A stretch of DNA of 42,516 bases from an uncultured Ruminococcus sp. (lineage in GTDB: Bacteria; Bacillota; Clostridia; Oscillospirales; Ruminococcaceae). Both the position numbers and the translations under genes were made by a program. The stretch spans positions 1-42,516 of the forward strand of contig CAMKMD010000036.1 of assembly GCA_946413815.1 (NCBI GenBank), given 5' to 3'. Below, piece after piece: positions 17,130 through 24,925 of the stretch (positions are counted from its first letter, which is position 1; every line of letters starts with the position of its first letter). The notes beneath the pieces are model-generated. The model had not been told where the DNA came from. It searched no databases and saw only the letters and a list, made by a program, of their open reading frames with translations.

Positions 17130-17135
17130 TAAAAG

Positions 17136-17165
17136 GAGCCTGCATCGTTTTGATGCAGGCTCTTT
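17136..17165. terminator. Bidirectional terminator between yfhO and the CPBP gene
   Basis: An 11-bp perfect stem (GAGCCTGCATC/GATGCAGGCTC) with a 5-nt loop lies between convergent genes. TTT follows on the plus strand and CTTTTATTACTT on the minus strand. Confidence 0.85.
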
Positions 17166-17167
17166 GC

Positions 17168-18007
17168 TTATTCCGCCGTCTTTTTCATCTTATAGTATAT
17201 CAGCACCGCAAAGAATGACGTCAGCTCGCCTATAAGTACGCGGACTATCTGCATCTCGTCAGTACCTGTATCGGTGACTACGTGCAGCAGGTTCGTCACA
17301 ACGCAGTTATTGAAGAAATGGTCGGCAAGGCCTATCCAGACACTGCCGGACATACGGAAGAGGAGCCCCCACTTTATGCCCATGAGCGCGGACAGTACCA
17401 CATAACCGATGCTCATTACTGCGAACTCGCCTCCGCTCATCTCGCCGTCCACAAGACTGCGGAAGGGTGTGACCAGGTGCCACAGACCGAAGAGCAGGGC
17501 CGCAAAGAGAAGAGAATATGTCTTCGACTTCTCCTTGTCCACATAGGTCATGAAAAAGCCTCTGAACAAACCCTCCTCCATCCATACGTTGATGATATTG
17601 AAGCCTATGCACATCAGCATGAAGCCGATGCCCGTCTGCTTCACCACATTTCCCGTGAGGGAGAAGCCCGTCGTGAAGAATTCCATATGGCCGGGAGTGC
17701 CGTTCTGCTTCAGCATGATGAATTCAGCCGCGAAGGCAATGGAGTAGAATACCGTACACAGCAGCATACCCTTTACAAGGTCAGCTGCCGCCTTCTCCCT
17801 CCTGAAACCTATATCACGCCATTTCCAGCTCAGCCGCCACAGCAGCACGAACAGCAGCACTATGCCGAAGACCTTGTTGATGAAGCATTCTGCAAAGACT
17901 GTCTCGTCTGTCCGGATGACCATGACCTCAAAGGTATGTACCACGAGGCAGTCAATAAAGATAAGTATACTGTTCCTTACTACGTTCTTTTCAAGAAAAT
18001 CTTTCAA
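17168..18007 (-). CDS. CPBP family intramembrane glutamic endopeptidase
   Basis: A 279-residue membrane protein with about seven hydrophobic segments. The three CPBP/Abi motifs are present: Glu144-Glu145...Arg149 in WMEEGLFRGFF, Phe173...His177 in FGLWHL, and GLADHFFNN near residue 235. These residues form the glutamate protease centre in CAAX/Rce1 relatives. Roles in the family range from prenyl-protein processing to bacteriocin self-protection; nothing nearby decides among them. It starts 3 nt after the stop of the upstream gene and is surely co-transcribed with it. Confidence 0.9.
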   Translation of the reverse strand: MKDFLEKNVVRNSILIFIDCLVVHTFEVMVIRTDETVFAECFINKVFGIVLLFVLLWRLSWKWRDIGFRREKAAADLVKGMLLCTVFYSIAFAAEFIMLKQNGTPGHMEFFTTGFSLTGNVVKQTGIGFMLMCIGFNIINVWMEEGLFRGFFMTYVDKEKSKTYSLLFAALLFGLWHLVTPFRSLVDGEMSGGEFAVMSIGYVVLSALMGIKWGLLFRMSGSVWIGLADHFFNNCVVTNLLHVVTDTGTDEMQIVRVLIGELTSFFAVLIYYKMKKTAE

Positions 18008-18010
18008 AGG

Positions 18011-18484
18011 TTATTTCTCCGTGGCTCCGTCGGCTTCAAGCAGGCGGTCGAGTATCGCTGCGGCTGTAGCTACAAATCTCACACAGGGCCTTACCTTGTA
18101 ATACTGCTCCGTTCTCTTCTCGGGCTGCGGGTCCTTTGTGACGCTGAGCCCCTTTAGCAGGTCGCGGCATATAATGGTCTCATGCTCCTTTCTGAACTCC
18201 TCAGCAAGAGACTGTATTCGCTTGTAGTGGGCGGCTTTTTCCTTGTCGTCGGCTCCCGCAGCCGGGTCATAGCCGTACTTTATACCGGCAACCATGAACA
18301 TTGCCGAAACAGCGCCGCATACCTCCCGCATACGCCCCATACCTCCGCCGAAGGAAGAAGCCAGCCTTGCGGAGAGCTCCTCGTCAAACCCTGTGACGTC
18401 AGAGAATGCAACGAAAACCGCCTGTGCGCAGTTCATGCCCTCCGAGAAGAGCTTTGCCGCTCTGTCTGCATGATCGTATTTCAT
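18011..18484 (-). CDS. C_GCAxxG_C_C family protein (putative redox)
   Basis: A 157-residue protein with the spaced cysteines that name the family: Cys19 (EGMNCAQAV), Cys56 in FGGGMGRMREVCGAVSA, then a cysteine in IICRDLL and one in RPCVRFV. The glycine that usually follows CGAxx is Ala here. Such proteins are proposed to carry a redox cofactor or metal, often near electron-transfer genes, but the function is not established. ATG follows CAGGAGG. First gene of an operon with the CPBP protease. Confidence 0.88.
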   Translation of the reverse strand: MKYDHADRAAKLFSEGMNCAQAVFVAFSDVTGFDEELSARLASSFGGGMGRMREVCGAVSAMFMVAGIKYGYDPAAGADDKEKAAHYKRIQSLAEEFRKEHETIICRDLLKGLSVTKDPQPEKRTEQYYKVRPCVRFVATAAAILDRLLEADGATEK

Positions 18485-18527
18485 ATTGTACCTCCTGTAT
18501 CCTGTCAGGCTTATGCCTGTTCCTTAT

Positions 18528-18556
18528 ATTATACATCAAATGGACATTAATTGCAA
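18528..18556 (-). promoter_or_regulatory. Promoter of the C_GCAxxG - CPBP operon
   Basis: On the minus strand TTGCAA (18556-18551) and TATAAT (18533-18528) are 17 nt apart. A small hairpin CAGGC/GCCTG (18506-18519) follows in the leader. Confidence 0.8.
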
Positions 18557-18800
18557 TAAATAAAGGATATCCGTTCAGGCTGTGCGGATATCCTCTGTAA
18601 GTCCGGAAAACTGCATATAAAAGTAATAGCTACGCCGGGACAGCATAGCTAAAGAAAATGAGAAAAATATAGAAGGGGAATTGGGGGATTTCTTAATCCT
18701 CTTTAAGTATATAGTCTGTACCTTAAAATAATCTTAAAAAACATAGTTATTTTATTTATTTATAAAGTGATGTATTTTTGTAAGGGTGATGCAGGAATAA
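18557..18800. other. AT-rich intergenic region with two hairpins
   Basis: There is no credible ORF. A stem GGATATCCG/CGGATATCC (18565-18593) with an 11-nt loop is followed on the minus strand by TTTATTTATT, so it may be a back-up terminator for deoD. A second stem TAGCTACGC/GCATAGCTA (18627-18651, one mismatch) has a 7-nt loop. The rest (18660-18800) is A/T-rich with no feature I recognise. Confidence 0.5.
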
Positions 18801-18831
18801 AAAAGCGTGCACACAAGATGCGCACGCTTTT
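18801..18831 (-). terminator. Terminator of deoD
   Basis: A 10-bp stem (AAAAGCGTGC/GCACGCTTTT) with an 11-nt loop is followed on the minus strand by TTATTCC, so the U-rich arm doubles as the tail. Confidence 0.85.
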
Positions 18832-18848
18832 CATTATCCTGGGTCATA

Positions 18849-19562
18849 TCATCCCTCAACAGCAACAGCAGCCTCAAGAGCTATCTCCATCATATCACGG
18901 AATGTGCTCTGTCTCTCTTCTGCTGTGGTAGAAAGTCCCCTGAGGGGGCAGTCGGAGACTGTGAGGATAGCAAGAGCGTTCTTGCCGGCGCGTGCGGCGT
19001 TCATATACAGCGCGGCGGCCTCCATCTCTATGCCGAGCACGCCCATCTTCTGCCACTGGGCAAGGCTGTCCGCATCGTCGTAGAAGGTATCACTGGAGAG
19101 TATGTTGCCTACATGGTAATTGCATCCCTTTGCAGCAGCCGCCGCAGCAGCAGCGGAAATAAGGCTCCAGGAAGCGGTGGGGGCGTATGTACCGGGGAGC
19201 CGGTACTGTGAAGCGTAGTTCGAATTGGTGCTTGCGCTCATACCGATGATGACATCGCGGAGCTGCACGTTATCGGCGACAGAGCCGGCAGTACCGACAC
19301 GGATGATGTTCTCCACTCCGTACTCGTTGAAAAGCTCCCAGGAGTAGATGCCTATGGAAGGCATACCCATACCGCTGCCCTGTACGGAAACGGGTACTCC
19401 CTTATACGTTCCGGTATAGCCCAGCATACCTCTTACCTGATTGTAGCATACCGGAGAATCAAGATAATTCTCGGCGATGAACTTTGCTCTCAGGGGGTCG
19501 CCCGGCATGAGCACGGTTGCGGCGATATCGCCTTTGTTGGCACTGTTGTGTGGTGTTGGCAT
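18849..19562 (-). CDS. deoD: Purine-nucleoside phosphorylase, DeoD type
   Basis: A 237-residue enzyme that splits purine nucleosides with phosphate to a free base and ribose-1-phosphate. It matches hexameric DeoD along its length: TPHNSANKGDIA, VLMPGDPLRAKFIAENYL, GSGMGMPSIGIYSWEL, IRVGTAGSV, the nucleoside-binding GIEMEAAALY, and SD of LTVSD. The usual His after SD is Cys. An uninterrupted run of eight alanines (residues about 139-146) replaces the mixed helix normally seen there. It begins 20 nt after the NERD gene with AAGGAGG and is last in the flippase-NERD-deoD unit. Confidence 0.94.
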   Translation of the reverse strand: MPTPHNSANKGDIAATVLMPGDPLRAKFIAENYLDSPVCYNQVRGMLGYTGTYKGVPVSVQGSGMGMPSIGIYSWELFNEYGVENIIRVGTAGSVADNVQLRDVIIGMSASTNSNYASQYRLPGTYAPTASWSLISAAAAAAAAKGCNYHVGNILSSDTFYDDADSLAQWQKMGVLGIEMEAAALYMNAARAGKNALAILTVSDCPLRGLSTTAEERQSTFRDMMEIALEAAVAVEG

Positions 19563-19582
19563 AGTGGTTCCTCCTTATGATA

Positions 19583-20656
19583 TTATCTGTGGTCGGAGAG
19601 TATCTTTAGTATATCTGCTCCGTACTTTTCACACTTCACATCACCGAATCCGGATATCTTTTTTAACTGCCATATATCCGACGGGTCTTTTCTGATAATC
19701 TCTTCAAGCTGTGCGTTATTGTAAATAAAGTACGGCTTGATGTTTTCTTCACGGCTTTTGTTGTATCTGTAACTCTTGAGAGCCTGATATACCGGCGTAG
19801 ATTCCAGATTGGCAGGCTCATTTGCCGGCGCTTCGGGAACCGGTTGAGCAGCTTGCGGGGCGGTTGAAACAACCGGGGCAGCCTCAGTGGCATCGTCTGC
19901 TGTCTCGGGAATAATGTCCTTCTTGTATTTCTCAGTGTAGTCCTTGGTGTTCTTTACACTTTTTTCAAGGAAGAAATCGGCCAGTTCCTTCATTTCCTTA
20001 TCTGACATTTTAGGCGCACTGGTCTTTTCGTTCAGTTCCTTTATGTAGCTGACAAGCTGGTCGGCTTTGATAACCTTGCCCTTTATCTCTGCCGGAGCAT
20101 ATCTCATTTTCAGCACCGATGAAGGATTTGCAAGCACGATTATAGATCTGTAGTTTTCGTTGAATATCTTATCAAATGCACCTCTCAGCAGCAGCGGTTT
20201 TGATTCACGCCTTATCTCATGTATCATATCAAGATGGCGCTGATTCTGTGTGACCGGACTGTAGATACCCTTCTTGACATACCTGTTGCCAAGCTGCACT
20301 TTTCTTGTGAAATTGCCCTGATTATCGATATCTATCTCTCCGTAGAGATTTTTGCATTCTATGACTATAACGAGCTTGCGAGTCACAACAAGATAGTCTA
20401 TCTGTGTGGTAAGTCCGTCACGTTCAAAGAACAGGTCGTGCATGACATACATCGGGATGTGACTGTTCCTGAACTCGAACATGAGGTTTTCTTCGCCCTT
20501 GATACCAAGCTGAGTGAGCTTGATATCCTGCTCGACCTGCGGCCTGATATCCGCAGGCGCCGTGTTCAGATAGTCAGAAAGCTGCTGGAGTTGCGTTGCG
20601 GCTTCGCTGTCTTCTTTGAGTATTACAGGGTCTCTTAGTTTATCAAATAATGCCAT
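19583..20656 (-). CDS. NERD-domain protein with a C-terminal HRDC-like domain
   Basis: A 357-residue protein. The NERD (nuclease-related) domain spans about residues 50-170: GIKGEENLMFEF, TTQIDYLVVTRKLVIVIECKNLYG, with the D...ExK pattern of the PD-(D/E)xK nuclease fold intact (Asp of QIDYL, Glu and Lys of IECKN). A Pro/Ala-rich linker (about 245-285) joins it to a C-terminal HRDC-like helical domain (YQALKSYRYNKSREENIKPY, then IWQLKKISGFGDVKCEKYG), as found in RecQ helicases and RNase D. The combination suggests a nucleic-acid-processing enzyme; the substrate is unknown. It lies between the flippase and deoD with about 20-nt gaps. Confidence 0.85.
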   Translation of the reverse strand: MALFDKLRDPVILKEDSEAATQLQQLSDYLNTAPADIRPQVEQDIKLTQLGIKGEENLMFEFRNSHIPMYVMHDLFFERDGLTTQIDYLVVTRKLVIVIECKNLYGEIDIDNQGNFTRKVQLGNRYVKKGIYSPVTQNQRHLDMIHEIRRESKPLLLRGAFDKIFNENYRSIIVLANPSSVLKMRYAPAEIKGKVIKADQLVSYIKELNEKTSAPKMSDKEMKELADFFLEKSVKNTKDYTEKYKKDIIPETADDATEAAPVVSTAPQAAQPVPEAPANEPANLESTPVYQALKSYRYNKSREENIKPYFIYNNAQLEEIIRKDPSDIWQLKKISGFGDVKCEKYGADILKILSDHR

Positions 20657-20675
20657 AAAGAACTTCCTTTCGTCT

Positions 20676-22103
20676 TTATCTCCTCATCAGCTTCTTTGCA
20701 GTATCTATAATAGCCTGATAGCTGCCGGCTATGATGACCAGGGTTAGCAGAACGAGCCACAGTATATAGAGCGGCGGCTGGAATATCATAAGAGCGCACA
20801 TAACGAGCAGGGCTGCTGTATTGAGCACCGACTTTACGGGATTGAAACGGAAGGGCACATAGTATCTTGCATCTACGATACGCAGCCAGAAGCAGACATA
20901 GTAGCTTACAAGGGTAGCTATGGATGCGCCCTGGATTCCCCATTCGGGTATCAGCACCCAGTTGAGTATCAGGTTCACAACGCAGGTCACAAGCGCCGTC
21001 CAGAAGGAATTGCGGGTGTGCTTGGTGGCGGTGTAGATACCGCCGAGGAACTGGTCAACTGCGGTAAAGAGTGCCGCAACGACAAGTATGGGGGAATAGA
21101 TATATACCATGCTGTACTCCGGATGAGTGCTGGTATTTACCAGTATCGCCGTCACAGGCTTTATCAGGAGTATCAGTCCGGCCGAGGCTATGAAGAGTAT
21201 GGCCTCGTATGCGGAGTATACCCTCTCGTAGAAGGTGCTGCGGTCGGCTGATTCGTTCTCGGTTATGGCTGACATATTCCATGCCTGGAAGAATATTGTG
21301 GATACCATTGAGATAAGGTTGGGTATGCGGTTGGCAACACCGTAGAGTCCCGCAGAGCCGGCGCCCAGGACTACCCTGCTGCTGTGCATATCGCGGATAA
21401 AGAAGCGGTCGGAAAGGCTCGTTATGGTCCACATTACGATGGTGGGAACGAGGGGCATGGCGAACCTTGCCATATCCTTTGCCAGCTTCGTGCTGACGGC
21501 GTGGATATCAAGGAACCTGCCGAGGCCCGCCATCTTGAAGAGAAAGACGGAGGAGCAGAAATCCGAGAGTATAACAGAGAGCATGAAGCCCTTTACGCCC
21601 CAGCCGAGCCCTCCGATGAATACCACATTGAAGAGGAAAAGGCTGAGGGTCGCAAGTATGCCGTCGAGGGAGAAGAGCTTGACCATATCCCTCGCCCTTA
21701 CGAACTGACTGAACAGCATTCGCAGGGTGGACATACAGGTATAGGTTATCAGCAGTATGGTATAGTCATTTATGAAATCCAGCAGCGGCATCATTTTCAG
21801 GAGCGGCACTATCAGCGCTACTCCGATAAAGCCGACCGCAGTCATACAGGCCGAGGTGGAGAATACCTGCTTCTTGTCGTAATGGCGGTCAAGGCCGAAG
21901 CGTATAAGGTATTCCTGAAGGCCAAAGGAGAATATGGGTATGAGGAAGAGAGCGGTGTTTTCCAGCATATCCTTGTCATTGTAGTCTGCCGGGCTCATGT
22001 GGTGGGTATAGAGATTCGTGAGCAGCAGTACAAGGATCTTTGAGCCGAAATTACCGATAGCGAATATAACGGTATTGAACGCTAACTTTTTGTATTTGTT
22101 CAT
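20676..22103 (-). CDS. Oligosaccharide flippase family protein (Wzx-like)
   Basis: A 475-residue membrane protein with about 12-14 helices and the polysaccharide-transporter look: N-terminal FNTVIFAIGNFGSKILVLLL, the mid-protein FAMPLVPTIVMWTITSLSDRFFI, then GLYGVANRIPNLISMVSTIFFQAW, and LNWVLIPEWGIQGASIATLVSYY. Such proteins flip lipid-linked oligosaccharides across the membrane for cell-wall polysaccharide or capsule. No other polysaccharide gene is adjacent, so its cargo is not known. It is first in an apparent operon with the NERD gene and deoD, behind a strong promoter. Confidence 0.9.
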   Translation of the reverse strand: MNKYKKLAFNTVIFAIGNFGSKILVLLLTNLYTHHMSPADYNDKDMLENTALFLIPIFSFGLQEYLIRFGLDRHYDKKQVFSTSACMTAVGFIGVALIVPLLKMMPLLDFINDYTILLITYTCMSTLRMLFSQFVRARDMVKLFSLDGILATLSLFLFNVVFIGGLGWGVKGFMLSVILSDFCSSVFLFKMAGLGRFLDIHAVSTKLAKDMARFAMPLVPTIVMWTITSLSDRFFIRDMHSSRVVLGAGSAGLYGVANRIPNLISMVSTIFFQAWNMSAITENESADRSTFYERVYSAYEAILFIASAGLILLIKPVTAILVNTSTHPEYSMVYIYSPILVVAALFTAVDQFLGGIYTATKHTRNSFWTALVTCVVNLILNWVLIPEWGIQGASIATLVSYYVCFWLRIVDARYYVPFRFNPVKSVLNTAALLVMCALMIFQPPLYILWLVLLTLVIIAGSYQAIIDTAKKLMRR

Positions 22104-22154
22104 CTGTATACAACTCCGAATGAAGATTTTTTACTTTATAAGATATACAGATAT

Positions 22155-22183
22155 ATTATATCACATTTCCGGAGCTTTGTCAT
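22155..22183 (-). promoter_or_regulatory. Promoter of the flippase-NERD-deoD unit
   Basis: On the minus strand ATGACA (22183-22178) and TATAAT (22160-22155) are 17 nt apart, just downstream of the terminator of the candidate non-coding RNA. Confidence 0.8.
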
Positions 22184-22209
22184 TATCTTATTAAAAAAAT
22201 ATTTCAGAA

Positions 22210-22245
22210 AAGAGAAAAAGCTCTCCTTGCCTATAGGAGAGCTTA
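22210..22245 (-). terminator. Terminator of the candidate non-coding RNA
   Basis: A 10-bp perfect stem (AAGCTCTCCT/AGGAGAGCTT) with a 7-nt loop is followed on the minus strand by TTTCTCTTTTC. No annotated minus-strand gene ends here, which argues for a separate transcript. Confidence 0.85.
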
Positions 22246-22487
22246 ATCAGAGGGAAAGTTGTAGGGTCTTTTGGCTGTGCAGGGGTCAGACTGTACAGCC
22301 ATTATGAAGAATAGCAAAAACAAGAGGTCTACCGTCCGTTAATGCTGATGCGGCTGCCTGTTTCCGCACCGGGGAAAGCATAAAGGGACGGATGATACCG
22401 GAAAAGAGGGAGGTCCGGTATCTGTAGATCACTTCAGTTCGCCTTTGGAAGGCTTATCATGAACTGTGTCCTGTGTTTCTGTCTACA
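22215..22487 (-). ncRNA. Candidate structured non-coding RNA, about 270 nt
   Basis: A minus-strand promoter (22521-22493) and a minus-strand terminator (22245-22210) bracket a stretch with no ORF but dense perfect pairing, unlike its AT-rich flanks. In forward coordinates the stems are: 22424-22428 with 22482-22486, enclosing 22435-22440/22461-22466 and 22441-22445/22449-22453; 22394-22402/22414-22422 (9 bp); 22332-22337/22386-22391 enclosing 22342-22346/22377-22381 and 22349-22353/22364-22368; 22273-22278/22295-22300. The 9-bp stem presents the loop CCUCCCUCUUU on the RNA, a potential anti-Shine-Dalgarno sequence, and CUUUCCC occurs twice elsewhere. It does not match 6S, tmRNA, RNase P, SRP or T-box signatures that I know. 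Confidence 0.6.
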
Positions 22488-22492
22488 AGTAT

Positions 22493-22521
22493 ATTATACA
22501 GTATGTTATCGTTTTTTGCAA
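22493..22521 (-). promoter_or_regulatory. Promoter of the candidate non-coding RNA
   Basis: On the minus strand TTGCAA (22521-22516) and TATAAT (22498-22493) are 17 nt apart. No minus-strand ORF follows before the terminator at 22245. Confidence 0.75.
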
Positions 22522-22584
22522 TGAATTATACTATCTGATTGAGAAGATTATTTTAATGTTCACAGTTTGTTATATAATATCATC

Positions 22585-22613
22585 TTGCAATTCTGCATGG
22601 TTTATGATACAAT
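22585..22613 (+). promoter_or_regulatory. Promoter of the LacI/AraC fusion regulator
   Basis: TTGCAA (22585-22590) and TACAAT (22608-22613) are 17 nt apart, giving a leader of about 50 nt with AAAGGAGGG before the GTG start. Confidence 0.7.
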
Positions 22614-22668
22614 AGTGTATATATAAAAGTCTGCTGTGTAATATACGGCGCATAAAGGAGGGATAGAA

Positions 22669-24882
22669 GTGAAGAGACGAAAGCTGATAGGTGTTATCAT
22701 TACGGACTGCTATGTCCGTTTTCAGGAGGATATCCTGAGGGGCGTCATCCGTCAGGCCTTCCGAACCGGCTGCGATATCGCCGTTGTCACGCCCTTCAAC
22801 AACTTCTATTCCCATTCTCTCCACAAGGATACCGAGAAGGAGATATTCAAGCTCCTGCTCTCCGACCGCTTTGACGGTTTTCTCTATGACCGTGCAAGCT
22901 TTTTCGGGGACGAGATAAAGAAGTATCTTGATTCTCTCCTCCTCCGCACCGGGAAGCCGGTCATGCTCCTTGATTCCGACGACCACCGCAGCTTCGAGAG
23001 CACCTCGATAGATGATGCCGAGGCCTTCGAGACCATAACCTCCCATCTTATAGAGGTACACGGACTGAGGAAGATATACTGTCTCACCGGACCGAAGAAT
23101 GCCTATGTTGCCGAGGAGAGGCTCAAGGGCTATAAAAACGCCATGCGCAGCCACGGCATCAACCCCGAAAAAAGCTGGATGCGCTACGGCGATTTCTGGA
23201 AGGATTCTGCAAGACAGCTTGCAGCCGATATAGCCGGCGGGAGCATCGGGAGGCCGGAGGCTGTGGTCTGCGGAAATGACAATATGGCCGAGAGCCTTAT
23301 TAGCGCCCTTGCGGAAAACGGCATAAGAGTGCCGGAGGATACAGCAGTCACAGGTTACGACAATAATCCCGATGCGGCAGGCTTTGAGCCCAGCATAACC
23401 ACCTACTCCCGCCCGAATTTCCAGATGGGCGCAGAGGCCTTCAGGAGGCTCTACCGTATAATCACCGGAAGGATATGCAACAAGATACCAAACCGGGAGG
23501 GCGGTCTCTGCATAGGCGAGAGCTGCGGCTGCGGAGTAAAGCGCAGCAAGAGAAAGCCTGACCGTCTTGACAGGATGATAGGGAACTACGAGAAGATACT
23601 CTTCCGTGGCGATATGCTCTTTGATATCACCAACGCAGAGGATCCTCCCCAGTTCTCAGACAGGCTCGACAGCCATACATTTATACTGTATAAGATGAAG
23701 GACCTCTTTGTCTGCCTGACAAAGAAATACATGGATTCCGCCGCCGGCAGCTTTACGGACAAGCTGACCTTTGAATGCGGCGACGATGTAAGGCTGATAC
23801 TCTCCAAGCACGGCGTTGAAAGACGCTATCCGGGGCCTGAGTATTTCAGCTCGGCCGATATTCTTCCGTTTTTCTCGGAGGAAAGACCCTTCCCCTCAGC
23901 CTTCTATATATCACCCCTGAACTACAATGACAATTTCTTCGGCTATGCAGCTCTCTCTTTCGGAAAGAGGGATATGAGCTTCAGCTCCCTGTATGTACAG
24001 TGGGCTACCTATGTGGATATAGCGCTTGAACAGGTGAGGATACGCTCCTTTATGAACAGCGTCATCTCCAACGCCAACAAGGCGCTGCTCTATGATGACT
24101 ACACCGGTCTCCCGAACCGCAACGGCATGATGATGGAGTTCTCAAGGAAGCTCTCCGCCGATGCCTGCGGCAGCCTTGAATGCCTGCGCTTCGAGCTTAC
24201 GGGCATTTCAAAGACCTACTATCAGAGCGGCGAGGAGAAATGCCGGAGGATAGTTGCCGGATTTGCGGATGCCGTGAAGAAATGCCTCGGCGACGACGAG
24301 ATATGCGGACTCTGGGAGAATGATGCCATTGTCGTCCTCACTCAGCGCCGGAACCGCTCCGAGGAGCTGTACCCTCTTGTATGCGCCCATATCAGGGAGA
24401 GCACAGGCACAGACAGCTGCAACGTGGATTTCGTCCTCGGTATGGCAGAGGTGCCGCTGACCCCGGACCAGAGCCTCCCCGACGCCATGCACCGTGCCAT
24501 GGTCAACAGGCTCTATACCTACAGTCTCTCAGAGCAGAACAGCAACCCGCAGTTCGAGAAGCTGTGTATGCTCCGCAACCGGATGATGAAGAACCCCGAG
24601 AATTCATGGAGCATCAGCGAGATAGCAGACGAGCTGTACCTCAGCAAGAGCTATCTCCAGAAGATATACAAGAGCTATTTCGGCAGCAGCATCATCGAGG
24701 AGATGATACATTTCCGCATCGACAAGGCAAAGGACCTTCTTGTGCATACCGATATGACCGTAACGGAGATATCAAGAGAATGCGGCTATTCATCCTACAA
24801 CTACTTCGTCCGCCAGTTCCGTGCGGAGGAGGATATGTCGCCCTCGGAGTACAGGGCATCGGCACAGAATACTGCACAGTAA
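22669..24882 (+). CDS. Multidomain regulator: LacI-type sensor, GAF-like, degenerate GGDEF, AraC HTH
   Basis: A 737-residue protein with a GTG start, 6 nt after AAAGGAGGG. Residues about 5-285 are a periplasmic-binding-protein-like sensor of the LacI/XylR type (LIGVIITDCYVRFQEDILRG, VVCGNDNMAESLISAL, VTGYDNNPDAAGFEPSITT). Residues about 300-460 look like a GAF-type sensory region. Residues about 475-610 resemble a GGDEF domain, opening with DDYTGLPNRNGMMMEF, but the catalytic GGDEF is WENDA at about 549-553, so it cannot make c-di-GMP. Residues about 645-735 are an AraC-type double HTH (WSISEIADELYLSKSYLQKI, DMTVTEISRECGYSSYNYF). It has no LacI HTH at the N-terminus. It likely senses a sugar or related ligand. 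No transporter or catabolic gene is adjacent, so the target is unknown. Confidence 0.9.
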   Translation: MKRRKLIGVIITDCYVRFQEDILRGVIRQAFRTGCDIAVVTPFNNFYSHSLHKDTEKEIFKLLLSDRFDGFLYDRASFFGDEIKKYLDSLLLRTGKPVMLLDSDDHRSFESTSIDDAEAFETITSHLIEVHGLRKIYCLTGPKNAYVAEERLKGYKNAMRSHGINPEKSWMRYGDFWKDSARQLAADIAGGSIGRPEAVVCGNDNMAESLISALAENGIRVPEDTAVTGYDNNPDAAGFEPSITTYSRPNFQMGAEAFRRLYRIITGRICNKIPNREGGLCIGESCGCGVKRSKRKPDRLDRMIGNYEKILFRGDMLFDITNAEDPPQFSDRLDSHTFILYKMKDLFVCLTKKYMDSAAGSFTDKLTFECGDDVRLILSKHGVERRYPGPEYFSSADILPFFSEERPFPSAFYISPLNYNDNFFGYAALSFGKRDMSFSSLYVQWATYVDIALEQVRIRSFMNSVISNANKALLYDDYTGLPNRNGMMMEFSRKLSADACGSLECLRFELTGISKTYYQSGEEKCRRIVAGFADAVKKCLGDDEICGLWENDAIVVLTQRRNRSEELYPLVCAHIRESTGTDSCNVDFVLGMAEVPLTPDQSLPDAMHRAMVNRLYTYSLSEQNSNPQFEKLCMLRNRMMKNPENSWSISEIADELYLSKSYLQKIYKSYFGSSIIEEMIHFRIDKAKDLLVHTDMTVTEISRECGYSSYNYFVRQFRAEEDMSPSEYRASAQNTAQ

Positions 24883-24925
24883 GACGGCATACTGCTTTTA
24901 CGGAAAACTGACAGGCGTATATGCT

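Noticed and set aside
22215..22487. 6S RNA, tmRNA, RNase P or T-box identity for the structured RNA
   Set aside because: None of their signature motifs (closed long hairpin with central bubble, tag frame and CCA end, GAGGAAAGUC core, AGGGUGG T-box bulge) could be seen.
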